Source: Isoetes taiwanensis (Eukaryota > Streptophyta > Lycopodiopsida > Isoetales > Isoetaceae). From it: 64,000 nucleotides of DNA. This document shows positions 37,590 through 49,200 of this stretch, one piece after another; position 1 is the first letter of the stretch; every line of letters begins with the position of its first letter. Made by a program: the position numbers and the translations under genes. Where the stretch lies: the NCBI GenBank assembly GCA_021234155.1, contig JAJEKV010000052.1, positions 122,904 through 186,903 of the forward strand, written 5' to 3'. The notes beneath the pieces are model-generated. The model was not told where the DNA came from and made no database searches. It saw only the letters and a list, made by a program, of their open reading frames with translations.

Positions 37590-39482
37590 TTTTTTTTTTT
37601 TTTTTTTTTGTTGAAAGCTAGAGTTATATTTATAAAATAAAAGGTACAAAGAGACTAAAAGAAAGGAGGCCCCAGAAGAGGCATGAGCTCAAGGCTCCCA
37701 TATTGGGCCTAGCCCTCTAATTATTGGAGGCAAAGCCACCCATATCCTCCATCCAAGAACACTTAAAATACTGATAGAACCCTTGAGAAGAACCCAATCT
37801 GTCCAGTGATTTGTCATAATTACGGCCCCATTTCCTAATATGAGAGATTGCCATTAGCGCCACTCCATGGTTGAAGACATTTTTAATTTTGGTGGTGGAA
37901 ATAGTTTGCCCACCGAGTGCAAGCGAGCAGCGGTGCTTCCACCACGCCCATAAGGCCAAGCATGTGATGGAGTACCCGATTTTGTCTGTATGAGCCATGC
38001 TAATCTCGGGCGGTGTAGGCTGAGCCCTGTCTAGTTTAGAAGAGGTGCCCCAATCCCAAAAATTCTCTCACCTTGGGGCAAAAGAACAAGTGCCCAATTG
38101 TTTCTACTTCTCCACATAAAAGTGGGCATTGAGTAATGCATCCTTTGTTTTCCTTTTTGAGCAGACCACGTTTTGGTAGCTAGGCCACAAGCAGCCAAGT
38201 GAGCCACATGAATATTTGCACTCTTAAGGTGATCGAGGTCCGACATTTCCTCAATTGCACAAGTAGTTCGTTTTGGAGAGATTGATGTGTGTGGAGGCTG
38301 CAGGCGGAGTCGTCATCTACTAATAATGTATATACTCCTCTCCACGAGAATAAGAAGACTTGCCATTTAGCAACCAAACTTCTCGGGGCCTTCTTTTCCT
38401 GAAATCATGCTCACCTCATTAAGTATTTTTCTTTGTGCACCATTACGTCGAGTGTGTTCCACCAATCTGATTTTTTATGCTAGTCCATGACCTCCAGCAG
38501 TCTCGTCCCGAAGATCCATATATGCTTGGATGTGTGATGCCGGCTGACTTCCCATTTGGTACAGATCCTAGGATGCATTAATGCAAGGGGGTAATCCTCT
38601 TGTGGGCTCACCATTGGGCTCGAATATGGGCAAATTACCCGACTTGCCAAGTCGGTTGGGGCGGGGCTTGAAGCAATCCTTGACATCTTGCGGGGCTTCT
38701 AGAATTACAGCATGGCCCGGTGGAGGTGCCCGATGCAAGTTTGTAGTCATTAAAACATACTGACTTGCGGGTGAGATCACGAGAGATGGTTTTGAGAGAG
38801 GGTTGGCTCTTCCCAAACCGGTGCACGATGAACCACCGAGCCTATTCTTTGAATCCACGAGTGGAGTGCATTCCATACTAGCTTGCCCACCAAGGCTTGA
38901 GAGTGTTTGAAGAGATCTCTCCTCCGAAGTCCTCCACGGGACACGGGCTTCTACACTTGACCAAGCGATCTTGGGTGCACCTTGTCAAACAAATCCTTGC
39001 CGAATCTTCTTGTATTCTCTCATAGACATACTTGGGTGCAAGCAAAAGCGATGAAGCATACACCAAAGAACTTTCCGGACACAATTGGCTGCGTTGTGAT
39101 TTTACGCCATGGATAGGCCTTTGCCCATTATATGTTGATTCTTTTTTCAGCTTATCAAGCATTGCATTCCAGGTTCGAAGGGAGAGTTCCCATTGCCAAC
39201 GGAGTCAAGTAGCTTGGTGCGGTGTCTCTCTTAAGGATTTGAATCTTAGAGCTTAGTTACTTGAGTGGGCAGCCCTGCGTAGTGTGGCCATGCAATCGAG
39301 CATTTGTTGGGATTGAGACATATTCCAGTGGCTATGCTGAAGTATTTGATGGCTTTGAAGCAATTCTCAATGCTATCATCATCATACCTCAAGAATATGA
39401 ATGTGTCGTCGGCGAACTGTTGTATACTGAGTTGGCCTTGGGTTGATGGTGGGAGCTTAATTCCAGAAATTTCACCCATACG
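37590..39482 (-). mobile_element. 5'-truncated L1-type LINE with poly(A) and candidate TSD
   Basis: The minus strand begins inside the reverse transcriptase palm with QFADDTFIFL (YxDD-type box, here FADD) and ATGICLNPNKCSIAWP (39479-39246). It continues through broken thumb segments and reaches a zf-RVT knuckle (CPLLCGEVETIGHLFFC, about 38127-38080). It ends after WWKHRCSLALGG-type C-terminal sequence. A T20 run on plus (37590-37609) is the poly(A) tail. The 8-mer GATAACTT flanks both ends (37584-37591 and 39483-39490), a plausible target-site duplication, so the 5' truncation at the palm is the original insertion end. Frameshifts make it inactive. Confidence 0.85.
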
Positions 39483-39490
39483 GATAACTT

Positions 39491-39942
39491 ATGTCTATAT
39501 AGGAGTAAAATGATTCAAATTCATCCTCCAAAAAATTATATTATGAAAGGTTACTATAATATGGAATTAGTCTAAAAACAAACACATTAAAAAAGCACAA
39601 CGTTTGTTTACAAGAAATCAAGAAAGGTTTGTTTTCCTGGGACCATTACTGGTCCACCTTCTTTTTAAAATTAAGAACTCCCTCATCTTAATCGATTTCA
39701 GTTTCAATTGTGGGATATAAGCATCTTATGAACCACTCCATTCATTAAAAATTATCAATGCTCATTATCTTGAGGATTCTAAACTTTCTAATGTCCATTC
39801 CAAGTTATCTGTTAGATTACGCGTTCCATGGATTTCATAAACCTATGCATTGAATGGTGAACTCAAAACTTGTATTTTCAAACTTCTCAAGTTGTGGAAG
39901 TAATGCAAAAGAATGAAGAAAAAATATAAAAAGCTATAACTA
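39491..39942. other. AT-rich spacer
   Basis: No feature recognised. Confidence 0.5.
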
Positions 39943-41978
39943 TCTTATATTATAAAATTATAGCGTGTGTCTTCAATGGAGCCCTAGATCGGACGGTCAA
40001 GGATTTGATTGACCAACGGTGGAGATGATGTGTGCGTGTCTTCAACTAAGTTTCATCTTGACCATGGCTCCAATATGATTCACTCAATCTGACAGTCGAA
40101 TGATGGAAGGGAAAAGGGAAAAAGGAAAACGGGAAGGGAAAAGGAGAGAAGGAAAAGGAAACGTGAGAGAGAAAGGACAAAAGGAAAAAAAGGAAAAGGG
40201 AAAAGGGAAAAGGAGAAAGAACAAATAAGAATATGAAAAAATAAAAAATGGAAAAGGAAAAATAGAAAACAAAAAAGGGGAAGAAGGAAAAGGAACAAAA
40301 AAGGGTAAGGAAGGGGAAAACAAAAAGAGAAGGAGAAAAGAAAAAAAGGGAAGATAAAATGACCGATGGCCAAAATTCACTCAATCCGATAGTCAAAAAG
40401 GGAAATGGGAAAAGGAAAAGGGAAAAGGGGAAGGGAAAAAAGGAAGAGGGAAATAAAGATAAAGGGAAACAAAAACAAGAAAAAATGGAAAAGGAAAAAA
40501 AAGAAAAGGAAAGAGGGAAAAGGAAAAAAAGAAGGAAAGAAGGAAAAAGGTAAAAAGGGTAAAAGTGAAAAAGAAATGACGTGAAAAGAAGTAAAGGAAA
40601 AAAAATAAAAACTAGGAAGGACGAAAAAGGAATTAGAAAGGATGAAAAAGGAAAGATGGGAAAAGGAAAGGAAAAGGAAATAGAAAAAGGGACAGAAAAG
40701 GAGAGGGAAAAGGGCACCGGGAAAAGGGTAAGAAAGTAAGGTGGGAAAAGGAGAAAAAGTTAAGGAAAAATAAGAAAAGGTGGGAAGAAGGGGACAAACA
40801 AAGCACATGGGAAAAGTGAAATGGAAAGGAAAAAGAAAAAGAGAGGGGGGAAAGGGCAAAAGAGAATCTGGGAAAAGGGCATGAGGAAAAGGGGAAAAGG
40901 GAAAGGGCGTGGAAAAAACGGGAAGAGAGAAAGGGTGAATAAAGAGGAAAAGGGAAGCAAAAAGAGCATCTAGAAAAAGGGAGAGGGAAAAGATGGAAAA
41001 AGGAGGAAAAGGGTAGTGGAAGAGTAGAAGAGGCAAAGGGTAAGGAACAAGGAATAGAAAAGGAGGAAGGGGAAAAGGGCATGGGACAAAAGGGAAGAAG
41101 AAAAGGGTGAGTAAAGGGGAAAAAGAAAGGGAAAAAAAGCATGGGAAAGGGAAAAGTAACAAGAAAAACAGGAAAGGAGAAATTAGAAAGGCAAAAAGGG
41201 GGAGGAGGATGGGGAAAGAAGGAAAAGAGGCACATAAAAAAAGTTGAGAAAAGGGAATAGAAAGAGGCATATGAAAAGGGAAAGGGAAATGGAAAGGGAA
41301 AGGGAAAGGGAAAGGGAAAGAGAAAATGAAAAGGAAGCCGGAAGGGAAAGGAAAGGGAAAAAGGGCACGGAGAAAAGCGAAAGGGTGGGGAAAGGATGAA
41401 AAGGAAATGTAAAGTTGAAAGGACAAGGGAAGCGAGAAAAAGAGGTATGTAAAAAAGTTAAAAAAAGGGTATGAAGAAAAGGGGAGGGAAATGGAAAAGA
41501 GATGGAAAAAGGGACACGTGATCAAGAGGGGAAGAGGGGTGGGGAAAGGAAGAAAAAGGGCACATAAAAAGGTGAGCAAAAAGAGCGAAAAAAAATGCAT
41601 GGGAAATGGGAAAAGAAAAGGAAAATAAAAGGAAGGGAAAAATGAAAGGGGAAAAATAAAGAGAAATTTGAGGGAGAGATAAAAAAAAGGGAAAAAAGCC
41701 CATCAGAAAAAAGAAAGGGAAAAAGGGGAAGGGGAAAGGGAAGGAGTAAAAGGAGGCCACAGGACAAGGGATTAAAAAAAGAAAAAAAAAAATGGAGAAT
41801 GAAAAAATGAAGGAAAAAAGCCATCAGGAAAAAGAAAAAGGGGAAGGGAAAGGGAAGGTAAAGGCCCACGGGACAAGGGATTAAAAGAAAAAATGGAGAA
41901 TGAAAAATGGTAGAATGAATAGGTTTTTGTCATATGATTCTAATTTATGCCTTGACAACTGACTGGCTCTAAATCTAG
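39943..41978 (+). mobile_element. Complete non-autonomous Helitron with polypurine core
   Basis: Begins TCTTATATTATAAAATTATA after an A, and ends with a decayed hairpin (GCC...GGC) plus TCTAAATCTAG at 41975-41978. The 5' 130 bp match 21104. The core (40100-41915) is almost entirely A/G with two internal duplications. The boundary TTCACTCAATCYGAYAGTC occurs at about 40078 and 40375. A ~100 bp block containing GACAAGGGATTAAAA occurs near 41764 and 41870. Nothing in it encodes a transposase; the 407-codon minus frame is low complexity. Confidence 0.8.
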
Positions 41979-42080
41979 TCTATATTACTAAAATTATAGT
42001 GTATATCTTTGTGCTTGAATGGCCTAGATTGGAAATTTGAGGGGTCTACTTGACCGCATTGGCATCATCTGCATCGTTTG
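41979..42080 (+). mobile_element. Helitron 5' terminus abutting the previous CTAG
   Basis: TCTATATTACTAAAATTATA begins at the base after CTAG, followed by a diverged CCTAGATTGG / GGTCTACTTGACCGC block. The candidate 3' end at 46144 would give a 4.2 kb element, but that pairing is only inferred. Confidence 0.6.
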
Positions 42081-43992
42081 CTAATTACCTTTCCTAGGGT
42101 TTTGTTGTTTACTACTTGGCGGGCGGCCTCTAGGTTAAAGCTTGGCTATAGAGCAAGCTTGGCTATGTGAGGAATGTTTTTCCCTTAAAATTAATGACCT
42201 CGATTTTGCATCTATCTCCTCTGCGGTATGGTTTCAAGCGTGCGGCAGGCATCATCTTAGGTTCGATGATGGCTATGGCGAACTGGAGTAGCTTCATGAC
42301 TTATGGCATGCCATGGTGGCCCGGAGTGGAATGCTAAATTACTTATGTGAAAGCCTTGAGGGGAAAATGGAGGCATCTGATTGGAAATGGAATCAACCCC
42401 TCTTTACCCGGGGCTTTTACAATCAAATACCTGCAGCTTCTTGATCCATCTTTTACTTGCATGTTTTGTAGCTCCCAAAGCGGAGAAAAAGGACCATGAG
42501 CGGATTTTAGGGCAAAAGAATGGGGATCTGGTTTCCATCTTCGGGGTTGCAGCGAACCCTTGGTAGCCTGAGGTATATATTTTGCTCTTGCAAAGCGGGG
42601 GTTGAAGCATTAAATCTACGACCTCCAGAAAGTGCAATTTACGGTTATATTTCGCAGATGAAAGCGCAAAATTTGGTTTACGGTGATACAATATTTTAGG
42701 TTGAAATCTTTGCATCAGTGGATTATTCTTTAGTGTGTGCTTAGGGGCAGAGATGAAAGCGAAAGCATCCATTATAAGCGTGACTGATGCCAAAGTTAGC
42801 AATTACATATCAAACCAAGTTAGAGACTTGGAAATGTAACATCATTGTAGTAGGGTGAGCTTTTACGGAGATTTCTACTTGATGGGAGTAAGATCATTTG
42901 GATCTATAAGCGTGGTCTTAGAGTAGGATTTAAGTCATTTCCTATATCTTATTAACTCTAAAATTTGGCATGCAGTTTGAGGTTTGATGGTTTTTTTTTA
43001 AGTTCAAGTCAAAATATTAAAGAAGCCTTGAGATATAACTTGACTCCTAGCTTGCATGGGGTGCCAGCCAATTAAAACACCTTATTTTTGCAAAATATAA
43101 TATATAGGTAAGTCTGAGACTTTTGTGTTTTGTCTCACTGCTTCTTTTTCTGGTTCATCGATTAAGCCACATGTAATATTTACGGCCGAGAAGGTATATC
43201 CTGCGTATATTTCCACTCTTTTTGCATGTGATATTTATCGCTCATTTGTTGGATGTTAGGGTGGATGTTCTATTTTGGCGAAATATGGTTGGATACCTTT
43301 ACTTTTCGGTGTTTGCGAGACATACCATGGCAAAAGTAGTTTACGGCACACGAAGTGCGGCCTGCGAGTTCAATCATAGGTATTACATTTTATGCATTAG
43401 ATTGCCTCGATTGTTGCACTATTCCACGATTGTTTACTGCATTCAGTAGAGTACATTGATTAAAGGTACTTTTTTTTACTAGAAACAATGCTCAACATTG
43501 AAGCTCATGGAAGGTTTTGAATACTTCAATTCTTTTATTGTAAATGCACATCCTCCATAGAATCCTCTTCACTTAAAAGTAGGCTTATCTTGTCCCCATT
43601 ATATAAGTTTCTTACGTTTCTTCTATTTTGGTTCTCAAAACAATGGTTTTGGGGTTTATATTCCATATGTATAAAGTTTTATTTGGCCGCGAGCATGGAA
43701 TGTTTCATAAGTTCAACATTATATTATTTTGATGTTGCGGAAATTACGGCATTGTACGAATGCTTTCGGTGCAAAAGAAACAATATGTCCGGATCTTGCT
43801 TGGTGATACTCTTTGCGGATGCTCGATTGATGTTAGGTTTCCTTCATATATGCTCAGCTGACCACATGATTCATATGATCATGATAATTGTTTCCTCTTA
43901 TCCATATGACAGCATAGACTGCATTGTCATGCTAAGGCTTGCAAAAATGTAGAATTAAATTTCCTTTTTTCCACACATTCTTTGCATACTAC
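42081..43992. other. Unassigned, possible Helitron interior
   Basis: No recognisable gene. A 132-codon minus-strand frame at 42404-42802 has no family I know. Minus-strand and plus-strand frames around 43222-43952 are AT-rich and unconvincing. Confidence 0.35.
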
Positions 43993-44052
43993 ATGCAAAA
44001 TATAAAAGTGACATGCAAATGCATGCAAAATATAAAAGTGACATGCAAATGC
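43993..44052. repeat. 30 bp tandem duplication
   Basis: Two perfect copies of a 30 bp unit beginning ATGCAAAATATAAAAGTGAC. Confidence 0.95.
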
Positions 44053-45099
44053 AAAAGAGATACAGATCAAAGAATAAAATGATTTATCTCTACAGCTATC
44101 CATGAATGGAAGCAGAGACATATTACTACTGTATTTTGATTTTTACTACTATTTTATAGTAACTTGATTAAATTAGATATTTTTCCTGCTTTGGCCTTCA
44201 GAATCTAGCATGAATGAAGACATTTTCCCTCCTTCAACCTTCAGTTACATGTTTTCAAATGCTTTTTTCTTTGGGCAAATTTGTAGCAGATGTTTGGATG
44301 AATACATAAATTTTGTATCTACACTACATAAGTTGCACCTAATTGAAATCTGGCATCGAATCACTGTCTATTTTCTCTATCATGCTCTATGATCCCTGGG
44401 TTATGCAGCTTGAAGCTTTGCAGGCCTTTTTCCCATTCATGGATGGGACATAAAGTATTTGAAGTAGAATACCGCGCGCCGTTCTTTTAAAGTAGCGCTA
44501 TGCTTTAGGCTTGACTATATACAAAATGGAAAAATCGATCACCAAAGGATGCAAATTTAAAATGCTTAGCCTATGCTTTAGTGCTTGCCTTGAGTTTGAG
44601 GGAGTTTATTACATTATGCTTAGGAAATGATAATAGTACAAGGTTTTGGTGATGCTAACAAAACGTACATGCAATGAGATGCTCACATATAGTGCTTTGC
44701 TTTTTTTTAAGCTTTTTGATGAGCTCCTATTTGCATTTGCGTTTTCACTCCTAGACTACACAGTTAATGAGATGATGAATAAATCTCTTTTATTTATCTT
44801 GGCATTTTCCTTTTTCATTTTTGCTCATCACTTATATACTAAATCAATTTGTAGGAGAGTGTTTAGGACACTTTTAACACCTATCAGAAAATCTCCTAAC
44901 GTTCCCCTAAATAATTGTATATTTCAAGTTCCCAAGAAATTTTTTTTTTATTGAAGACGTTAATTATTCACCATCTGTCGTAGTCACAGTAGCCATCACA
45001 TTCTACATATCACATGAAAGCCAATCACTACCTAGCCGCGATACCTTATACTTTAGAACACTTTGCATGTGATTACTCGAGTATATGTGAGTTTAAAGG
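44053..45099. other. AT-rich spacer
   Basis: No feature recognised. Confidence 0.45.
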
Positions 45100-45275
45100 T
45101 CTCTACCCACGGGGGCTGGAGGTTAGTCATCTTGAACCCGTGACCTCGGGGCAATGGATTTAAAGGTCCCCATTACTAGAGGCCAGGAGTATTGGCCAAG
45201 TTTGAACCCGTGACCTCCGGGATGTGGCGGTTCAAGAATCCGCCCACACTGGGCATACCACAGAAGGAGCAAGTT
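45100..45275 (-). repeat. Duplicated tRNA-like (SINE-like) block
   Basis: On the minus strand the words GAGGTCACGGGTTCAA and GGAGGTCACGGGTTCAA occur twice, about 70 bp apart (around 45135-45150 and 45205-45222). GGGTTCAA resembles the RNA polymerase III B box of tRNA-derived SINEs. A clear A box and a target-site duplication were not found, so SINE assignment is tentative. Confidence 0.4.
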
Positions 45276-46110
45276 CCCAAGAAAATTTGTATTGTATCTA
45301 ATAAAAAATACAAGAATTTTTTTTGACATTTTATATTTCATAGACAATATGAAAAAAGCACTGTAGGCTATCATAGTTGAAATAGAATGTAGATGTCTCC
45401 AAAGACTTGCTTGCATGGCCATGCTTATTTCAATGAATGTGCGTAGTTCTATATTTTGTAACCCATTTTTCTACTACTTTCTATTAAAGGCAACACAATA
45501 AGTTAGCATAATAACACACAAAGGAAAAGGGAAGGTGCTCAATGTCCACAAAAAATAAAAGTCAATGTATCCCATTATTTGCATACACATCTCCCTTTCA
45601 ATTGTCCAAACATAAAAGGCTTTTCTTAAGCATCCTAAAGTCATTCACTGGGTTCCAAATTCATAGGTTTACAACAACGCATAGATACACTTGCATGATG
45701 AATGGAAAAAATCTCCTATTCCAGAACTTCATGAGTTATATTCAACTTTAAGTTCAATGGATAAAACATTTCACACGGACAACTTTAAACTTCAATTATA
45801 ATCAATAACTGTATATGCAAAACTAGACTTTCTCGCCATATCATTATTGATTTTGAATTTAATCCAAAAGAAAAGCCCAGCAATGCTGGGCACTTTTTCT
45901 TGAAGATATTTAATATTATCGATAGCCAAGACGTTGATGGAACCAAATTCTACAATATAACAATGACATAGCAATTCAAGTCCAATCCTATAAATGTTAA
46001 AACACAACCACCTTACTTATAGCCCGGCCAGCGAACATTTCTATTTTAGAAAAATTACTTGACCTTTGGAGGTTGAGGTACAGGCAGTTTACTTGTTCAT
46101 ACAAGTTCTC
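45276..46110. other. AT-rich spacer with orphan hairpin
   Basis: A perfect hairpin GCCCAGCAATGCTGGGC at 45875-45891 is identical in type to the Helitron 3' hairpins, but is followed by ACTTTTTCTTG with no CTAG. It is probably a decayed 3' end. Nothing else recognised. Confidence 0.5.
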
Positions 46111-46144
46111 AACTTATGCCCGGCAGCATTTGAGCAGATTCTAG
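46111..46144 (+). mobile_element. Helitron 3' terminus
   Basis: AACTTATGCCCGGC, a damaged hairpin, then AGATTCTAG followed by T, matching the termini at 22794 and 27846. The matching 5' end may be 41979. Confidence 0.5.
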
Positions 46145-47419
46145 TGAAAATAAGAGTTAGTACACTTTCGATGCGTTTTCTCTTCATTGAGGTCCACATG
46201 GCTTAGGATCATTCAAAAAGCGAACATCATCATCTTAATTGCTTTTAAACTGCGCCTTAAGAATATATGGGATTCCATGTATAACATTCTATTTGAAAAT
46301 TAGTTAGTTTGCTAGAGATTGTGGTATTTAATGGTAATGTTGAGCCTGAAACAGAATTGAACCTATATGAATCTCACTCATTCTTCCAAGAAATTATGTT
46401 AGAGAAGGTAGAAAATCACCCATATCATTGTATAAGTGACAAATGAAGACACTAAATAGAATTGGTAATGATACTTAAAGAGATTTACTTCCATACCCAA
46501 TTTATCTAATTGTTGACCATAATACATTCCATGCCTGGTATATTCATATGCTTACACATAGTAGTATGTTATTTTTTAATATCAAATTGGAAATCTATAA
46601 GCAAGTCCATAAAAATTATAGTCTATCATGAAAGACAAGCTCTGATTACTATTATTATACCTAAAATAGGAACTCCTAAGTAGCAAACACATGTCCCTAA
46701 GTTTATGATAGTAAAAATAAAAAGAAGATTTCATGGTATGTGTTTTGCACTAAGGCGATACAAACTATATTTTGTCTATCACATGTTTTGTTAATCATGA
46801 GTTGAAAAAGAATGTTATCTTGCTTTAAATATGGTAAGCCTAAGTACAACCTAGAAATGATCCATTTCCATTTTAAATCAAATCTTGTATATAATGTATT
46901 TGCACCCAACATGAAATTCATGTCTATATTTGCCAAGCAAAAGGGTCACATTCATAAAACAAATATTGCCTATCATAAAGATGAGTTTTGTACTTTACCT
47001 TAACTAAGCTCCATTTTTTGTGTCTTGACAACCACTTCTAAAGATAAAGAATACATAGTTATTCACCATATTTAGGATTGATAAAAATTCTTTATTATGT
47101 AGATATAAAATTGGAATGTATGGAATGCATCATTTATATGAGTTTAGTTACACCATTTTAGTTATAATATTTTTTATCACGGATTAAGTAGCCGAGATCT
47201 TAGCGCATGAAAATTGAGATCAACCGCGACTTATGGAGACTTCAAAAAATTATTGGATTATAGCTCTTTAGACTTATGTCAAAACTTATTTATAGTAAAG
47301 GAGAAACAATTCACAACCTCAAGCGAGCTTTTTTTAGGCTAAAATATGGTTTTAGCGACTTCATATAATGTCATCTAATAAGCATTGACACATGAAAACA
47401 TGCAAATCAACATGTTTTA
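46145..47419. other. AT-rich spacer, CWG-poor
   Basis: No gene recognised. The 300 bases from 47161 contain no CAG or CTG at all. Confidence 0.45.
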
Positions 47420-47463
47420 CTAGTAATGATACTTGGCGTTCTTTGGTAGGCATAAGTTAGGAA
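47420..47463 (-). mobile_element. Helitron 3' terminus, minus strand
   Basis: Minus strand reads AACTTATGCC, then ACCAAAGAACGCCAAGTATC, then ATTACTAG. This is the same layout as plus-strand 3' ends with a degenerate hairpin. A second minus-strand copy of the ACTTGGCGTTCTTTG segment is at about 63220. Confidence 0.5.
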
Positions 47464-48320
47464 CCTATAAATGTTTTGATCATGCATGTCCTTGAATGGT
47501 TTCTTGTTGTTAAAGGAGAGGTTCTACGAAGGTATGCAATTAGGACATCGGCATATAGCCGTAGCAATGTTAAAGACATCTTCTTCCACTGGCGTTACTA
47601 AGATATCTACGGATGTGGGCCTTTTCTTTAGCAAAACATTGATTCCAATCAAGACCCGAGGTATAGGCCGGGTGTGGGCAATGTCTCCAAGATTTTAGGG
47701 CAAGCTAAGTTAGCTATTAAAAGTGATATTTTAGCCCTCAAATCTATGTCAAACTATATATCGTGTCGATTTTTGGTAGCGTTGAAGATGTTAAACTATG
47801 TATATATCGTCTAATCTAATTTGCGATTGAAAACACAACATAAAAACATTATAATATAAAAAAAGATGTCTCTATTTTGTGGTATCCATTGTGTATATTT
47901 GGAAACACATCCAATGCACACAGTCACATTTGATAAGCTGAAGTAATTCAAATCTCAATAGAAGACCAAACTATTGTTGGGCATAAAGTTGGATTAATCC
48001 AAAATATTATTTGCTATTTGATGGAGCTAATTTATTCCAAATATTGTCTTCTATTAGATCATTAAGAATAGCATTTATGTCCATTCATGGCAAAAGACAT
48101 CAAATCATATCAATGGCAACACATTCATGCCACATCACATTTAATAAATTCTAGAATGGGGCTCGCATAAAACCAACAAACACGCCCGATAGATAGGCTT
48201 CTCATTCATCTGATGAATTTTCACCACAATGGTGGATAGTGGGTAAGACGCACACATCGCGAACTACCCGCGAAAAAATACAATGCTAAGAGATGTTTTG
48301 GGCTGGTGTACTGTAGAAAG
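47464..48320. other. AT-rich spacer, possible element interior
   Basis: A 70-codon frame (47486-47698) has unremarkable composition but no family is recognised. At 48154 the phrase TTCTAGAATGGGGCTCGCAT recurs from the neighbouring repeat at 48815. Confidence 0.35.
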
Positions 48321-48321
48321 C

Positions 48322-49200
48322 TTATCACGGGATTAAAACCACGCCCTTTTGAGTTTTCGAGGAAAAACCCTAGTGATAAGCCGTCGAGGCTTGGACAAGC
48401 GTAAAAGGCATAAGAAATTGCTCCCCAAAACCATACATGGAGAAGTCGAGAAGCAGGATCTTTGGCTAAGCCAGCACAATACACACACATCCCACCAACC
48501 GCAAAAGCAGAGACAAAACAAACCTCGAGTGGAGAGGGCTGATCATGCGTGCGAGGCCGACAAAAAACAAAAACCTCTTCAAGTAGAGGTACAGTCCCAC
48601 TTGTACGTGCGAGGCGGCCTAAATACAATAAACAAAGAAGAGGGGGAGGTGGGTTCAAAGAGAATAGATGCTTCTTTGAGAAGAGGAAAGCTAGGTAAGG
48701 GCGTTGATGCAAAACCTAAAAAGCAAACTCCCAACTAGAAAGGGCATGGGTACAAGACATGCATGCTCGCCCTATTCCTAGAATGGCAATCCGATGTCAC
48801 CGGTTCGATGGGATTCTAGAATGGGGCTCGCATGGCTCCAACAAACCTCCAGAATACGAGAACTTCCTTAACAAATTTGGAATGAGGGGGATGAAGGTCC
48901 GCAGGATGAAGGCTAAAAAGAAGAGCCAAGGCGAGAAAGGTTATGCCATAGCATGAAAGCGTCAAATTAGCCAAACCAAAAGCGAGGAGAAGCCCCTCCC
49001 ACGCCTACCAAGAAAAATTCAAAGAGAATAAGATACTTCTTTGAGGGAGAAGAGGAAAGCGTAGGTGAGACGTTGATGTAGAACCCGGCGCTAAAAGCGA
49101 ACTCCCAGCGAGAAAGGGCATGCGCGCATGCATGCATACATACTTCGCCCCATTCTAGAATGGCAATCCGATGTCTCGGATGCGATGGGATCATTGAATG
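48322..49200 (+). repeat. Repeat family R, plus copy, with ~363 bp internal tandem
   Basis: Starts with a TTAAAACC / GAGGAAAAACCCTAGTGATA block, then non-coding sequence. Two tandem sub-units follow, about 48655-48810 and 49019-49190, each with CAAAGAGAATA, AGAAGAGGAAAGC, GCATGC words and AGAATGGCAATCCGATGTC. An inverted copy of the whole element lies at 56600-57435. Confidence 0.8.

Noticed and set aside
40377..41600. 407-codon minus-strand frame
   Set aside because: Purine-core artefact in the 39943 Helitron.
48349..48738. 129-codon plus and 163-codon minus frames in repeat family R
   Set aside because: Overlap each other and the inverted copy at 56.6-57.4 kb does not preserve either frame; likely non-coding repeat.
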